From: Hofstenia miamia | Lineage: Eukaryota > Xenacoelomorpha > Acoela | DNA length: 64,000 nucleotides | Direction: 5' to 3' | Assembly: GCA_004352715.1 (NCBI GenBank) | Contig: SCFE01000100.1 | Span: 706,558 to 770,557 of the forward strand | Shown: positions 1 to 10,730 of the stretch, piece by piece | How positions within the stretch are numbered: position 1 is the first letter of the stretch | How the letters are laid out: each line of letters begins with the position of its first letter | Program-made: the position numbers and the translations under genes | The notes under the pieces: generated by a model | The model's database searches: none | Told to the model about the DNA's origin: nothing | What the model saw: the letters and a program-made list of their open reading frames with translations, nothing else

Positions 1-786
1 AAATTTCTCATTTCAATTATAGGGATTTCATTGTATATTTGTGCGTTGCAACTATTGTAGTATAATCAAATGAGTTGCTAGTGTTTTTTCCAGAAGCGTA
101 TTTAACCATAGAGGTTCCCTTAAAAAACACTTTTTATAATTTAAGGATCTTTATTTTTTAAAAGATAAGCGAAGTCTAATTAAATTTCTTCTTACCGAAA
201 TTAAATTTTTTTGTTTAGAACCACACAACGTTTAGCAATGGAAATCTGACAAAATTGATTAATTTTTAAGCATCTATATTTTTGCACTGTTCGATATATC
301 CTGATCGAATGAATATCAGTAAAGATTTGGGAATTTTTTTTATTGTCCTATTAACTAAACGGATGGATTTCAATAATCCTATACATACGAGGTTTGCAAA
401 TTGTATATGGCATTTTGCAATGAACTTGATCATATCTGTTAATGACCATGCTAAAAAGTTTTTGATAATTTTTGTTGTTTGAAATTCAAAATATATTTTT
501 TTATAGTAGTGAAGAAACAATGTTGGTATTAGAAAAAACTTACAAATGCTGGTTGCATGATTACTGCACTAATTCAAATGCTGCAAAGCAATATGCTGCC
601 ATTGTTTACAATTGTTGCATCAGTCAAGAATATCGTTAAAGTTCCGAAATATATGTTTTCCTTATTACCTGTAATAAGAGTTTTAAGTTCAAAAGTCATA
701 ATCAGTAACAGAAATTCAGATTTATACACAACAGGCACCCATATATACCCATACTGCAGAGGTGTAGCAAAGTTTAGTGGAACGGT
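1..786. other. Gene-free stretch
   Basis: AT-rich sequence with only short overlapping frames on both strands (for example 266-520 minus and 282-482 plus over the same bases). I see no domain, splice-supported exon or transposon end here. Confidence 0.5.
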
Positions 787-1118
787 TCAAATATGAATCT
801 GAAAGCACCACGTGGTAGAGAGGAGTCCCCTCTTTCTTTTTTGCTCCTTAATCTGTGACGCCTTAATGAGTTTGAGTGATCAATACACATATTAAGAAAC
901 AGTTAAAGTTCTTTGTGTTCTTCTATAACATTAGCCATAAAGGGAATTTAAACGTTTTTCAATAATTCGGAATTTTCAAAAAAAAGTTAATCTATTTCAG
1001 CAACAGCAGTACGATTTAATAGAAATTTTCAAATTTCATTCAAGCATGTTCGCAATCCCCATGTCCATGCCTCATAATTTTCAAATTTGCTAATAGCCTT
1101 GGAGAAATTCCGTGTAAA
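787..1118 (+). repeat. Dispersed repeat family A, copy 1
   Basis: This segment aligns by eye with 44665-45058. Both start near AATCTGAAAG(C/T)ACCAC, share a GTAGAGAGGAG / ATAGAAGAGTG stretch followed by a T/C-rich run, then AGAAA(C)AGTTAAAGTT, TCGGAATTTTCAA, and a shared end around CTTGGAGAAA. The copies are diverged and no reading frame is kept. It is probably an old interspersed repeat of unknown class. Confidence 0.5.
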
Positions 1119-1124
1119 TATATT

Positions 1125-1147
1125 TATATATATATATATATATATAT
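1125..1147. repeat. (TA)n microsatellite
   Basis: Uninterrupted TA dinucleotide run just downstream of dispersed repeat family A. Confidence 0.9.
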
Positions 1148-1650
1148 GCAGTTTTTTCTATTAAATGAACAAGTTTTTGTCATCAATAAAAAATTTGACA
1201 GTTCATATGAAGTGTGCTCAATGGTGCTGCAATTGGCTTCACTCTGCAGCAGGGGATTAAATCTCATTTAGATAATGTGATTGACAAAGAGGCATAGTGT
1301 AATCCATTTTTTAATTTTTTCAGATTGTTTTTATTTTTAGGAATCACAAGATCCATGAAAATTTGCATATTGCAAACATTCTTTTTACTTCGCTTGCATT
1401 TGGCACGTACCAACTGTACACAGAAAATATCACTACACTTAAACAGTTTTTTGATATCGATAATGTTTGTCTTCAATATTATATAGTACTAATACAATGA
1501 ATAATGCGCTAAATTAATAGTTTTTTAGTCTTTGGTTTGCAATAGTGTTGCAGATTGTTACTATGAAGACGATGAAGAGAACTGTGTAGAATGTAGGTTT
1601 TTTAACTATTTCTTTTTATCATTAATCTAATTTCTTTAATTCTTGAAATG

Positions 1651-1902
1651 TTACCACGATTTCTTGCTCTTTATTTTGAATGTGAAACCTTCCTGCATTA
1701 AACTAAACTCTATTGAAATAGGGAATATGTAAGCGATGTTAGCAATAATATTGAATTGGCTTATTGCTGAGTTTAATACAAAAATGCATCCCGCCCTTTT
1801 TGAATATGCATTTACTTTATCCTGCCCAGATTTACCCTTCGTAACTATCATATCATAGTGGTTGCCACTTCTCATATCTTCATATAAAATGACTGGAGTC
1901 AC
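1651..1902 (-). pseudogene. Unrecognised coding-like fragment
   Basis: An 83-codon minus-strand frame that is less repetitive than the surrounding frames. It contains the run SGNHYDMIV, which loosely resembles the histidine-bearing end of OTU-type cysteine proteases (pattern HY[ND]xxV). No catalytic cysteine region, splice site or start context supports a complete gene. I do not recognise the product. It may be chance, or a fragment of a mobile-element protein. Confidence 0.18.
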
Positions 1903-2864
1903 TCAACTGGTAGTTTCATATTTCTACTCGCAGGCATCACGCGAATTACAAGAGAGCAAAATTAAAGTGTATTTAGGTCCACACTGTGTTTATGCTTCAA
2001 TCACTTAATCTCATTTATTGGTGATAAAACGAGATGACGAGAAGACTCTTGCACTGGGTACATTAGTTGCAGGAATGCAATAATGTCTACAGCAAGACGG
2101 AATATAATAGGGTACATGTAAAGCATTAATCGCATTGCAATCAACAACACGAGAAACTAATTACATCTTCATTTACAAGATTTCTGGTTGTTGATTAACG
2201 GAGTTAATTTCCAAATCGAACTATCACATATTACTATTTCAATACGCTTTTATAACATTTCAGTTGTACAGTAAAAATGTTGATGTATTCAAGATTTTAG
2301 TCTTTAAGCTTCAATATAGAGTATCCAGCCTTAACTGGCTCTCAGTTTTATCCTAAATACTCCTGCCTTGCCCGAATTTATCGGATATGATACGTATTTG
2401 TACGACGCTGATGTGGGGTCAGTATTGTGCAACTTTGTGATGTTAAGGCTAATTATTTTTAATCAGTTAAAGAACAATAAAAAATTTTAAGTGTCCCAAA
2501 ATGTGCTGTCTGAATTCTTTTATCAGGAATTTCATATTCAAAAGTTTGTGGTATTCTTAAATTACACTAGTTGGCCGGCCTGAGATGCTGTATGCAAGGA
2601 TTTTGGCACAATATTTCTCGTTCTAAACATCCTCTACAATATTTTATTCCACAGAAGAATCTCTTGCAGTACAATGCTAGAATGTCAAAAATATATGATG
2701 TAATTTTTGAAAAATCAGATTAAGAAATACCATTGCTGTTTCTGAAATGAGTTGTACTTATGTTGTTAGATACTATTAATGTCAATTTTTCCTAGTAATT
2801 TTGTTTTTTATATTATATATTGCCTATATTTTCTATCTTTGATCGCATTGAAGCTAATATATCT
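1903..2864. other. Gene-free stretch
   Basis: AT-rich sequence without an open frame of note, splice-supported exon or repeat that I can see on either strand. Confidence 0.45.
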
Positions 2865-2915
2865 CCTTCTTCTTCTTCTTCTTCTTCTTCTTCTTTTTCT
2901 TCTTCTTCTTCTTCT
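2865..2915. repeat. (TTC)n microsatellite
   Basis: Imperfect run of TTC units with a short T-rich interruption. Read from either strand it gives spurious poly-Ser or poly-Glu frames. Confidence 0.9.
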
Positions 2916-3618
2916 GTTTGTAAAGAATTTGTAATTTTCATTATGTTGCATACTTTCACAACATTTTCTAACAATTTTCTACTTGCAAGTACATTTATAG
3001 CATTCTTTAGTGTACAACTGTGATTAAAGTAGGATTTGTAAATACAATTAAAAAATATTGTTATTGTTATAAAGCGATAAACTACCTTATATTTTTTTGT
3101 AGAAGGACTACATAACAAGCTATGTATTTCAATACACATTAGAATATGCCTCAATTCTTGCCCACTAAAGCAGGTTTTTAAAGACGATGCACGTCAATTT
3201 CTTGAATTTGATGCAAATTAATCAGAAGCATCTTCTAACTATGTTCTTTTTTGCGTCGTTGCTGTAATGTGGAGTCTATTTTATTGATACGAAATCAAAT
3301 ATGAATCCAAAAATGGTGGTATCCAGAGGGCATAAAATTTGTGTGGGAAAGCATCTTAACATTTTATTATTATTTGAAGTGTTTACTTTTTTCAAAAATT
3401 TGACAGTTTTTTGGGGCACCCTCCCAATTTTCGTGCCAATTTAATCACGACAAAATCCCTTTGTCAGAAAGTTTAACTTTTACAAATGTTCAGGGAATGA
3501 CATATTTTTTCAAGAGAGTATATATATTTCTCATTGTGTTGCAACTTTCACTAGGCTAGCATTCTGTGTTAAAAGAGGTTTTGAACTATTCTGTAACAAA
3601 ATATTGTTACCACTTTAA
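2916..3618. other. Gene-free stretch
   Basis: AT-rich sequence in which I see no coding or RNA feature. Confidence 0.45.
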
Positions 3619-3754
3619 GGGCTGTCTTAACTACACGATTAGTCAGCACGATTAAATCGGGCCGATTAAACCGTGTATTTAGACCGGAGAAAGTTTGCAA
3701 TCCACAAATTCCCGACAAAGTCGGGCCGATTAAATTATGTAGTTGCAGGCAGGC
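3619..3754. mobile_element. Small MITE-like inverted-repeat element
   Basis: The left end reads GGGCTGTCTTAACTACA and the reverse complement of the right end reads GGCCTGCCTGCAACTACA, giving related imperfect terminal inverted repeats about 135 bp apart. Both halves contain CGGGCCGATTAAA. The short palindrome CCCGAC-AAA-GTCGGG lies near the right end. Flanks CTTTAAG and CTTTAGT could be a diverged target duplication. There is no coding capacity. The class is uncertain (hAT-like or other). The right part is copied again after the gap at 3910-3930. Confidence 0.45.
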
Positions 3755-4126
3755 CTTTAGTAACTTTATTAGTCTTCTAATTTGCTGAGAATTTATTATG
3801 CTAAATTTACTTCAACAGTTCAACCTCATTGTTTCTTTGGGAGAGTCGTTCTTATGTTTTTCACTGCTTTGCGGCATTTTCTCTGGTTGTTCTTGAAAGA
3901 AGACGACTANNNNNNNNNNNNNNNNNNNNNGACAAAGTCGGGCCGATTAAATTATGTAGTTGCAGGCAGGCCTTTAGTAACTTTATTAGTCTTCTAATTT
4001 GCTGAGAATTTATTATGCTAAATTTACTTCAACAGTTCAACCTCATTGTTTCTTTGGGAGAGTCGTTCTTATGTTTTTCACTGCTTTGCGGCATTTTCTC
4101 TGGTTGTTCTTGAAAGAAGACGACTA
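3714..4126. repeat. Duplicated contig end around a 21-N gap
   Basis: Bases 3714-3909 (196 bp) recur as 3931-4126 with no difference that I can see. They are separated only by a 21-N gap at 3910-3930, so each copy abuts the gap. This is what is expected when two overlapping contig ends were not merged. A genuine tandem duplication is less likely. Confidence 0.8.
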
Positions 4127-5702
4127 TGTCACGCATGCCAATCATTTGCCGACTTCACTCAAGGCCTGACGTTCTTGAACAAATTCAAAATAATTTTTCA
4201 AAGTAAAAATGCAAAAAACATTGGGTATAAGAACCTAAAATCTTTTAAGAATCTTAAAAGCATCCCACATAAGCTGAAAATTGAGCCCTTGTTTCTCACG
4301 ATAGTGGTAACTGCAAAATATTTTTATAAGGGTGTTGTTTTAGAAGATTCAATTAGTGTAAGCAAGCAGGTAAAAACTATGGTCACTCCAAAATGTCAAA
4401 CTGTCTGTGCTGCAACCTAAATAAAAGTTTTAAGATCTGATCCAAAACCAACCTGTCCCAACTATTCAAATATAATTCTCAAGTGATTTCCTTTGATGTT
4501 ATGACACATCTTAGTCCAAACAATAACATCATATTATTGATTTAGTTAACCCCAACCCCAATCTTTCTTAAAAATAACACCACACTAAACCGCCTGCTAT
4601 CAAAATATGAGGCAAACCCAATTCACTCCTTTCCTTCATAGATTATAGACTGCGCCCCCTCACATCTGTCTATTAAGTCGCTCTAAGCACGTAAAAATCT
4701 TTAAAAGAGCATACAGGTAGTCATAATTTTTTAGGAAAAAAATTGTGTTTCATTGCTAATTTACCTTACAATTACTTTTATATTCTTTGCTTTTCCTTTT
4801 AAGGCTGCCTTACAGATAAAAGGGATTCGAGGAATTCCTTCGTCTGCCTCGCAACCATACAGAATAGCAAACTCCACCAATTTACTCAATTCACACATTC
4901 AAATGAGCGTCTACTTGTTAAAGATTTCTAAAAGACTTAGGATGCAATTTCACATTAAATAATTTTATTGCAGTATTTCTGGGAATATATTGCAGATTCA
5001 GGAATGCTTTTAATACCATGCTCACAAATTTTTAAATAAATATCTAAAATACCTTCATTTAGAGGTAAATTTATTATGTTATGCACTTAATGTGAAACTG
5101 AGAATATAAGAAAAGTTAGAAGGTAGACACAAGAGGCGAGGCGGATAGCTATGGTTTGAACATTTGTATTCTGAAATACTGACACTAAGAGTAGGAATCC
5201 GCTGCTTAGTCTCAGTTGTATCTCGTAAAAAACTCAATACTTACAATATATTTTTAGAAACATAGGAAACTCAAATTATGGATTAATTTTTTTTCCAAAA
5301 TTTAAATTTTTTAAGTCTCACAATTATGACTACCAATAATTCTGGAATTGTAGTTTGCTTTTAAAAAGTAAATTCCTTATAAATGCTAACACAAACCACA
5401 ATCAACATATTTTTACGGCTACTAATGGAAAGTATAAATGAGAAATTCCTTAAAAAGAAATTTTATTAAAATCAGCACAAAATCAATACGTTTTAGAAAA
5501 AAAATTGATTAAAAAATCGTTAAATTAAATAAAACTTTTATGAATAATGAAGTTTACATTTGTTTGTTTTTGCATGCTTTTTGTTAGCCTCTGCCGAGGA
5601 AATAAAACTCTCTCTCAAATTTGGCTGTTTTCGTGAAAAATTTAAAAATTATTTGTCAAAGGTATTCATTAAATTCCACAAACTAATTTTTTTAAAGTAA
5701 TC
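4127..5702. other. Gene-free stretch
   Basis: AT-rich. An open frame across 4046-4420 has no recognisable domain and begins inside the duplicated contig end. Nothing else stands out. Confidence 0.4.
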
Positions 5703-5706
5703 TTGA

Positions 5707-6542
5707 CACTAGAATCATGAAAATTAAACCGCGGATGCCGTCAATTTGAAGGCATTGCTTACTACTAAGTATTGTGGTTATTATTACGTTCATTTTAATT
5801 GCCGCTATTTATTTGTCTAATTCCCAACTAAATATTTGAATCATAGATTCAAAAGATTGCTTTATCCATCTCGAAATTGTTACGTAAGAAACTTCGTATC
5901 CAATACATTTTTGCATGTCACTTTCAATATTTAGTTTTCCTGCAAATTTAGTACTTGAAAATTGTCTTTTTTTATTCGAGTCCATAAGAAATTTTGAATC
6001 AAGTTTTTTGAACAATTCTCTATAAATTTTTCGTATGGCATATAATATGTTTTGTGTAAATGTGTGTGAAAACTTGTACAAACTGCAAAACTTTTCATTC
6101 AAATTTCATTGTTTGCTAGACTTTTCATAAATATAATACTAACAGGATTTATTGCAATAAGTTCGGAAAGATTGGCAAGTCGAATACTAACTGTCAGATA
6201 AAATAAATTCAAGTGAAATTTGAATTTACAATGAAAAAATTACTCATTGTGAAAAAATCAATAGTTTATCCTAAAGAATCACAAAATTATTGTTATGAAT
6301 TGTCTTAAAAAAAGTTTGATTATTTTTGTAATGCTTGAGATGTCTAATCAAAAAATTTCATGTTAGCAGTTTAAGTTAGACTGCTCTAACAACAAAAAGT
6401 CGGTATGGACAAACTTGAAATACCGGATAGTGAATAAGTTTGTTGAGTGGATAAATTTCACAAAAACTGAAATCAATAAACTTTATAAAAAGCATTTATT
6501 AATTTTGCAAGTCGTCAAATTACGGCTTCCGCGGTTCCAGTG
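5707..6542. mobile_element. piggyBac-like DNA transposon, non-autonomous or decayed
   Basis: The left end starts CACTAGAA and the reverse complement of the right end starts CACTGGAACCGCGGA. Subterminal blocks match as well: ACCGCGGATGCCGTC on the left against ACCGCGGAAGCCGTA on the right, each followed by AATTTGA. The right flank is TTAA (6543-6546) and the left flank is TTGA (5703-5706), consistent with a mutated TTAA duplication. Inside is a 97-codon minus-strand frame (5809-6102) ending in IGYEVSYVTISRWIKQSFE. I cannot match it to a piggyBac transposase. Known for the family: TTAA targets and CACT-type ends in some lineages. The assignment is an inference from ends and target. Confidence 0.5.
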
Positions 6543-6610
6543 TTAAAGTATATATTTATATATTTATTCACTTGCATAACGTTGACGAGTATATTCGACT
6601 GTTATGATTC

Positions 6611-8398
6611 ATGTTCAATTGTAAGGGTATTTATATGATTTTATATTTAGTTCATTGTGAAGCATACCATTTTAAATGCACTAGAAGCAACACTTGCATA
6701 AAGTCCCATAATATTTGTGATGGTGTACCACATTGTGCTTTTGGCGAAGACGAAACCCTTGAAGCTTGTGGATCATGCAGTGGATTTTTGTGTCACTTAA
6801 ACCAACTTTGCATTCCAATGGAGAAAGTCTGCAACAATAAAATTGACTGTAGTCTTACACCTGGGAATTGGGACAACTCAGATGAGGCCACCTGCAAATG
6901 CTCGGAATTCACGTGTGAAAAAACCGGTATTTGTTATAGCATTGGTGAGCTTTGCAATGGAGAAGATGACTGTAGTTCAGTAGAGTTCGACTATAGTGAT
7001 GAGACATATTGTACAGAACCTGATCTGCATCCGAAATATTGTAGAAAGTTTCGGTACAATAACAGTCAAATTCAATACATTCTCAACAATATTTACACTG
7101 GCTTATACAGAATCAAAGGCAAAATATTCGACATTGAACATGAATATTTTGAGGTTGAAGTATTTGGTTTATCAAAATCAATTCCTGAAGAATTGAAGGC
7201 ATTCATTTTAGAATTCCGAGATCATAGTCTTTGTGAAAATCCCAATTGGGAAGAGCTCTATAGTCGGGATGAGCATACATTTCTTCATTTGAGCAAGTTC
7301 AACACATTAGCTGTCAAGTATACAATATTAATAGTAAATTTAATTGGAACTCTATTCGGAGCAATTGCCAACATTGTTATCATTATATATGCTTTTTCAG
7401 AGTACAGACAAAAAAATTACAGCTACATGATCATCGCGAATCTCGCTTTGTCAGACTTCTGCATCTGTATCTTCAGAATGAATTTTAGAATTATTGAATC
7501 TTTCTGGGGAAAATGGATTTTTGGTAAAGAGCAATTTTCAACATTCTATGAGCTGACACCAGACTTTATTTACATTTGTTATTACGTTACAACATTTCGA
7601 ACTATGAATTTATGCACATCCCAATGGAATTTAGTAGCTCTTGCTGTAGAACGTTGGGTAATGATAAAATATCCAGTTGAAGCAAAAGATATTCTTTCAT
7701 TAAGGAATAGAATAATTGCTATTACTTCACTCAACTTTATGTCAATTTGCCTTTCAATCTGGATGGCCTTTCAAACAACTTGGGAATTTGTGTCCACAAC
7801 CTATCCCTATGCAGTTCATGACTTTAATCTTCACTGTTATTATGGGTTCTTAAGGGCTTATTCTATGGATCCCTTTTCTATTGAAGCATCTTGGTTCCAA
7901 AGCATTACATTTAATAGTGGATATAATCTGATAAATAAAGTCTTGGAGATTTTGATATTTATCATAATTCCCATCTCCATCCAAGCAATTATCTATCTTT
8001 TGGTGATTAACTCAAGTGTCAATAATAAAAACAAGACACAGCTGATGAAGGCTTGCATTCGGTTCTCGCTTGTGTGTTTGATGAGCAACATATTGTATTT
8101 AATTTTTAGCCTCCCTCTCATATATCATAAAGTGAGATTAATTCAGGAGTACTGGATACGAGCTCCATATACATCTTCTGAAACCAATCATGAAATAATT
8201 CCATGGAGTACAAATGATGAAAAGTATAGCACCCATGGTGTACAGTCGTTGTCTCAATTTGATAAATATATATTTCGAACGTCAGAAGATTTTTTTACAT
8301 TTATGAGTGCTTTGAATCCTTGGATATATATACTGCTATCTGGAACAATTCGTTCAAGCGTTATAAATTATCTTAAAAGTATTATTTGCAACAAGTAG
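6611..8398 (+). CDS. Rhodopsin-family GPCR with three LDL-receptor class A repeats
   Basis: A 595-codon open frame, uninterrupted, encoding a predicted plasma-membrane seven-helix receptor. Residues 23-53, 56-95 and 96-134 are three cysteine-rich LDLa repeats, the third ending in the acidic DYSDE calcium site. Residues 135-235 are an extracellular linker without leucine-rich repeats. Helix 1 (about 237-260) has N254, helix 2 has NLALSD with D282, helix 3 ends in ERW (347-349) in place of the usual DRY, helix 5 has P454, helix 6 P502, and helix 7 the NPWIY motif (569-573). C323 and C409 are placed for the conserved extracellular disulfide. The LDLa-plus-7TM arrangement recalls relaxin-type and snail GRL101-type receptors, but those carry leucine-rich repeats. 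The ligand is unknown. The first ATG gives no clear signal peptide. A TTTATATTTAG acceptor-like site ends at 6650, so the true N-terminus may lie on an upstream exon. The 7TM part is intronless. Confidence 0.88.
   Translation: MFNCKGIYMILYLVHCEAYHFKCTRSNTCIKSHNICDGVPHCAFGEDETLEACGSCSGFLCHLNQLCIPMEKVCNNKIDCSLTPGNWDNSDEATCKCSEFTCEKTGICYSIGELCNGEDDCSSVEFDYSDETYCTEPDLHPKYCRKFRYNNSQIQYILNNIYTGLYRIKGKIFDIEHEYFEVEVFGLSKSIPEELKAFILEFRDHSLCENPNWEELYSRDEHTFLHLSKFNTLAVKYTILIVNLIGTLFGAIANIVIIIYAFSEYRQKNYSYMIIANLALSDFCICIFRMNFRIIESFWGKWIFGKEQFSTFYELTPDFIYICYYVTTFRTMNLCTSQWNLVALAVERWVMIKYPVEAKDILSLRNRIIAITSLNFMSICLSIWMAFQTTWEFVSTTYPYAVHDFNLHCYYGFLRAYSMDPFSIEASWFQSITFNSGYNLINKVLEILIFIIIPISIQAIIYLLVINSSVNNKNKTQLMKACIRFSLVCLMSNILYLIFSLPLIYHKVRLIQEYWIRAPYTSSETNHEIIPWSTNDEKYSTHGVQSLSQFDKYIFRTSEDFFTFMSALNPWIYILLSGTIRSSVINYLKSIICNK
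6641..6650 (+). promoter_or_regulatory. Possible splice acceptor of the GPCR exon
   Basis: The T-rich TTTATATTTAG precedes the first residues that belong to the LDLa region. Using it would drop the first 13 codons of the open frame and join an upstream exon that could supply the missing signal peptide. The piggyBac-like element ends only about 70 bp upstream, so it would lie in that intron or 5' region. Confidence 0.35.
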
Positions 8399-9285
8399 AT
8401 TTATGTATATAAGAGGTCCATAACTTATACGTATTACATATGCTAATTTGATGTGCACGGTTATGGTGAAATACTTCCCATTCCATGAAGTTTAATTCAT
8501 ATATATATATAAACTTCAAATGGATTTTTATATTTTAGCTGATTATATTGTTTGGAGAATTTGTCATCAATGTCTTTCAATTATTAAAATGATAACTTGA
8601 ATTTCATTTTCTTTTGTAAAATTTTAATATTCAGTATTGACAGACTTTAATTTTTATATTGTTACTTTTCGTCTCAATTCACAACAACTTTGGTGTAATA
8701 TGAAAGAAAATCAGATTTAAGGCCTTAACTTATAATAGATTAATACATTTGATTTAACGTGTCTTACAACTGACTACAATGATCAGGCCTACCATTTTGC
8801 TAGGTAACAAAAATCTGGTGTTCACAATATAATTGGGTTTATAAGAACTTGAATTTTTCCAGCACAATAATGAAGTTAATAAAACATAAATGTCTTTTAA
8901 AAGTACAAGTACAGTGCTTTTTAAGTAGTACTTATGTGTCATTATTTAGTTATTTTGTACGTATTTTATAGCTAAAGCTTTAAATAAGACAGTATTTTGC
9001 TCCTTTTCTTAAACTAGGCTCACCCTTGGACTGCATTTCATTAAATTATTAAGGAAATATATTGGATTTTTCCACGGGAGATAGGAAAAGGGGTTCTTTC
9101 AGTGACCAATGCAATCTTAATGTTCATCCAAGTCGTAGACACTAGGTCCGAGGTTTATAAGGTGCAGTGAAAGCAATTCATTCCATGAAATTTGGTAGTG
9201 CGTTAGTCAAATATGCCTTCGTGCTTTTGCAAAGGAAGGGATTTCGAAAGTTTTTTAGTGTAAATGGAGACATAAACGCTGGTAA
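8399..9285. other. Gene-free stretch downstream of the GPCR
   Basis: AT-rich sequence presumably including the receptor 3' UTR. A short TA run lies near 8500. I see no clear polyadenylation signal and no further gene. Confidence 0.4.
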
Positions 9286-9287
9286 TA

Positions 9288-10146
9288 CTAGGTCGAGCAA
9301 AAAGTTCGCGGGCACTTCAAAATTAATAGCGTTTTAAAGCTCTCAACAAAGACATTAAGCCATATTCGTAAATGAACTTGGTTATCGCAAAGTTAAATTT
9401 TGAATAATACGGATCATAAAGTTTTGAGTGCGTGTTCTGCTTAGGCATTATTGGAAAAAAGGTCTCTCTTCAAGAGCTGTACCAAATAAAATGTGTACGA
9501 TTGAAGGCGATGGAGCGATCGGAAAATAGGTCACGGCAAAAGGGTTTAAACGCATCGAGGATGGTAACTTAAACTTTGACGACGTTCCACGTAGCGACGG
9601 CCACTCGTTTTGGGTGAAAGAGAAATGAACGTCGTATTGGAAGCGATATAGAAGACCAACTAGGTGTCGGGAAACGAACTGTTCTGAACCATTTGCACAA
9701 ATATCTGGTTTTGTGCATAAGAAGCCACAACAACGACCTCACGCTCTCACAGAGGAACAAGCTGCAAGGCGTTTCGAGATCTGCGTCATTTGCTTGAAAA
9801 TCCATTCGAAAACGAGTACTGGAAGTGCATCGTAACAAGCGAAGAAAAGTGGGTATTTATTGTCAATCGTGATCGTTCCGAAGTGCTGGGTTCATGAAGA
9901 AGTAAGCCCAACATCTGTGCCATTTTTCGATCGAAATCAGATACAACCGCTTACAGAACGTTGGCACAGGGTCATCGATAACGAGGGATTATATTTTGAA
10001 GAGTAATTAACTTTGTTTGTCAGGCGTGTCTTGAGTTTGTCTGTAAATATTTTTCTGTTTAAAAAAAAAATCTTGTGCTGTATAAATTAAATATTATCTA
10101 CTTTCTACTAAATACGAAGTCCCAACGAACTTTTTACTCAACCTAG
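9288..10146 (+). mobile_element. Degenerate mariner-type transposon
   Basis: The element is bounded by matching inverted ends: CTAGGTCGAGCAAAAAGTT on the left and, as reverse complement, CTAGGTTGAGTAAAAAGTT on the right. A TA lies directly outside each end (9286-9287 and 10147-10148), the standard mariner target duplication. Inside, a plus-strand transposase can be followed in several frames broken by stops. The block YWKCIVTSEEKWVF (about 9817-9861) matches the family's VTGDEKW motif, but the first catalytic aspartate is now glutamate. Pieces such as LTEEQAARRFEIC upstream also fit. At 859 bp it is shorter than the usual 1.3 kb. It is inactive. Confidence 0.85.
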
Positions 10147-10148
10147 TA

Positions 10149-10498
10149 TATAGAATAATCATAATATCAATCTTAGATCATGATTTTATATTTGACGAAG
10201 ATTAACCTGATGCGAATGAGCAAAAATTATGACATTGCATTACTCTTCAACTAGTTTTTAGTGTCATTCGACAGCAACACCAATGAATTAAACTCAAATA
10301 TCAGGTCATCACAAAATATTGAGCAGATGCAACAAACAGTTTTGAGAAATTCTCTTTCACTCAAAACAAAGTTATTGTGTCATCAAACATAAGGGGTTGG
10401 GTTACAACCTAGAAGACACCATTATTTCATATTTACTGTATTATATTAATAAAATTCGAATGCTAAATAAATTAGAGCTCGTGCAACTTTTGTGAATG
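10149..10498. other. Gene-free stretch
   Basis: AT-rich spacer between the mariner relic and the hAT MITE, with no feature that I can support. Confidence 0.4.
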
Positions 10499-10506
10499 AG
10501 CACAGC

Positions 10507-10722
10507 CAGTGGCGTACGCAGAGGGGGAAATGGTGGAATGTCCCCCGGTCAGGTTTCCAAATTTGATTTTGACTGGATAAATCAAAAAGTTTTTCGTAAA
10601 AAATTGTAAAATTTAAAATCTAGGATCGTGAAATGCATTTTTTAGGGTCTATTTTCTCAATATTTTCAAAAAATGTTGATGACGATGATATCCCCCGTCA
10701 GAAAATCCTGCGTATGCCCCTG
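10507..10722. mobile_element. hAT-type MITE, 216 bp
   Basis: Inverted ends CAGTGGCGTACGCAG and, reverse-complemented from the right, CAGGGGCATACGCAG. A perfect 8-bp target duplication AGCACAGC lies at 10499-10506 and 10723-10730. The length of the duplication and the CAG ends are typical of the hAT superfamily. There is no coding sequence, so it would depend on a transposase elsewhere. Confidence 0.88.
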
Positions 10723-10730
10723 AGCACAGC

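Noticed and set aside
266-520. Overlapping opposite-strand frames at 266-520 and 282-482
   Set aside because: Both are AT-biased with no recognisable content; chance frames.
2813-3154. 113-codon minus-strand frame with a poly-Glu run, and the poly-Ser frame opposite
   Set aside because: Produced by the (TTC)n microsatellite; no domain on either side.
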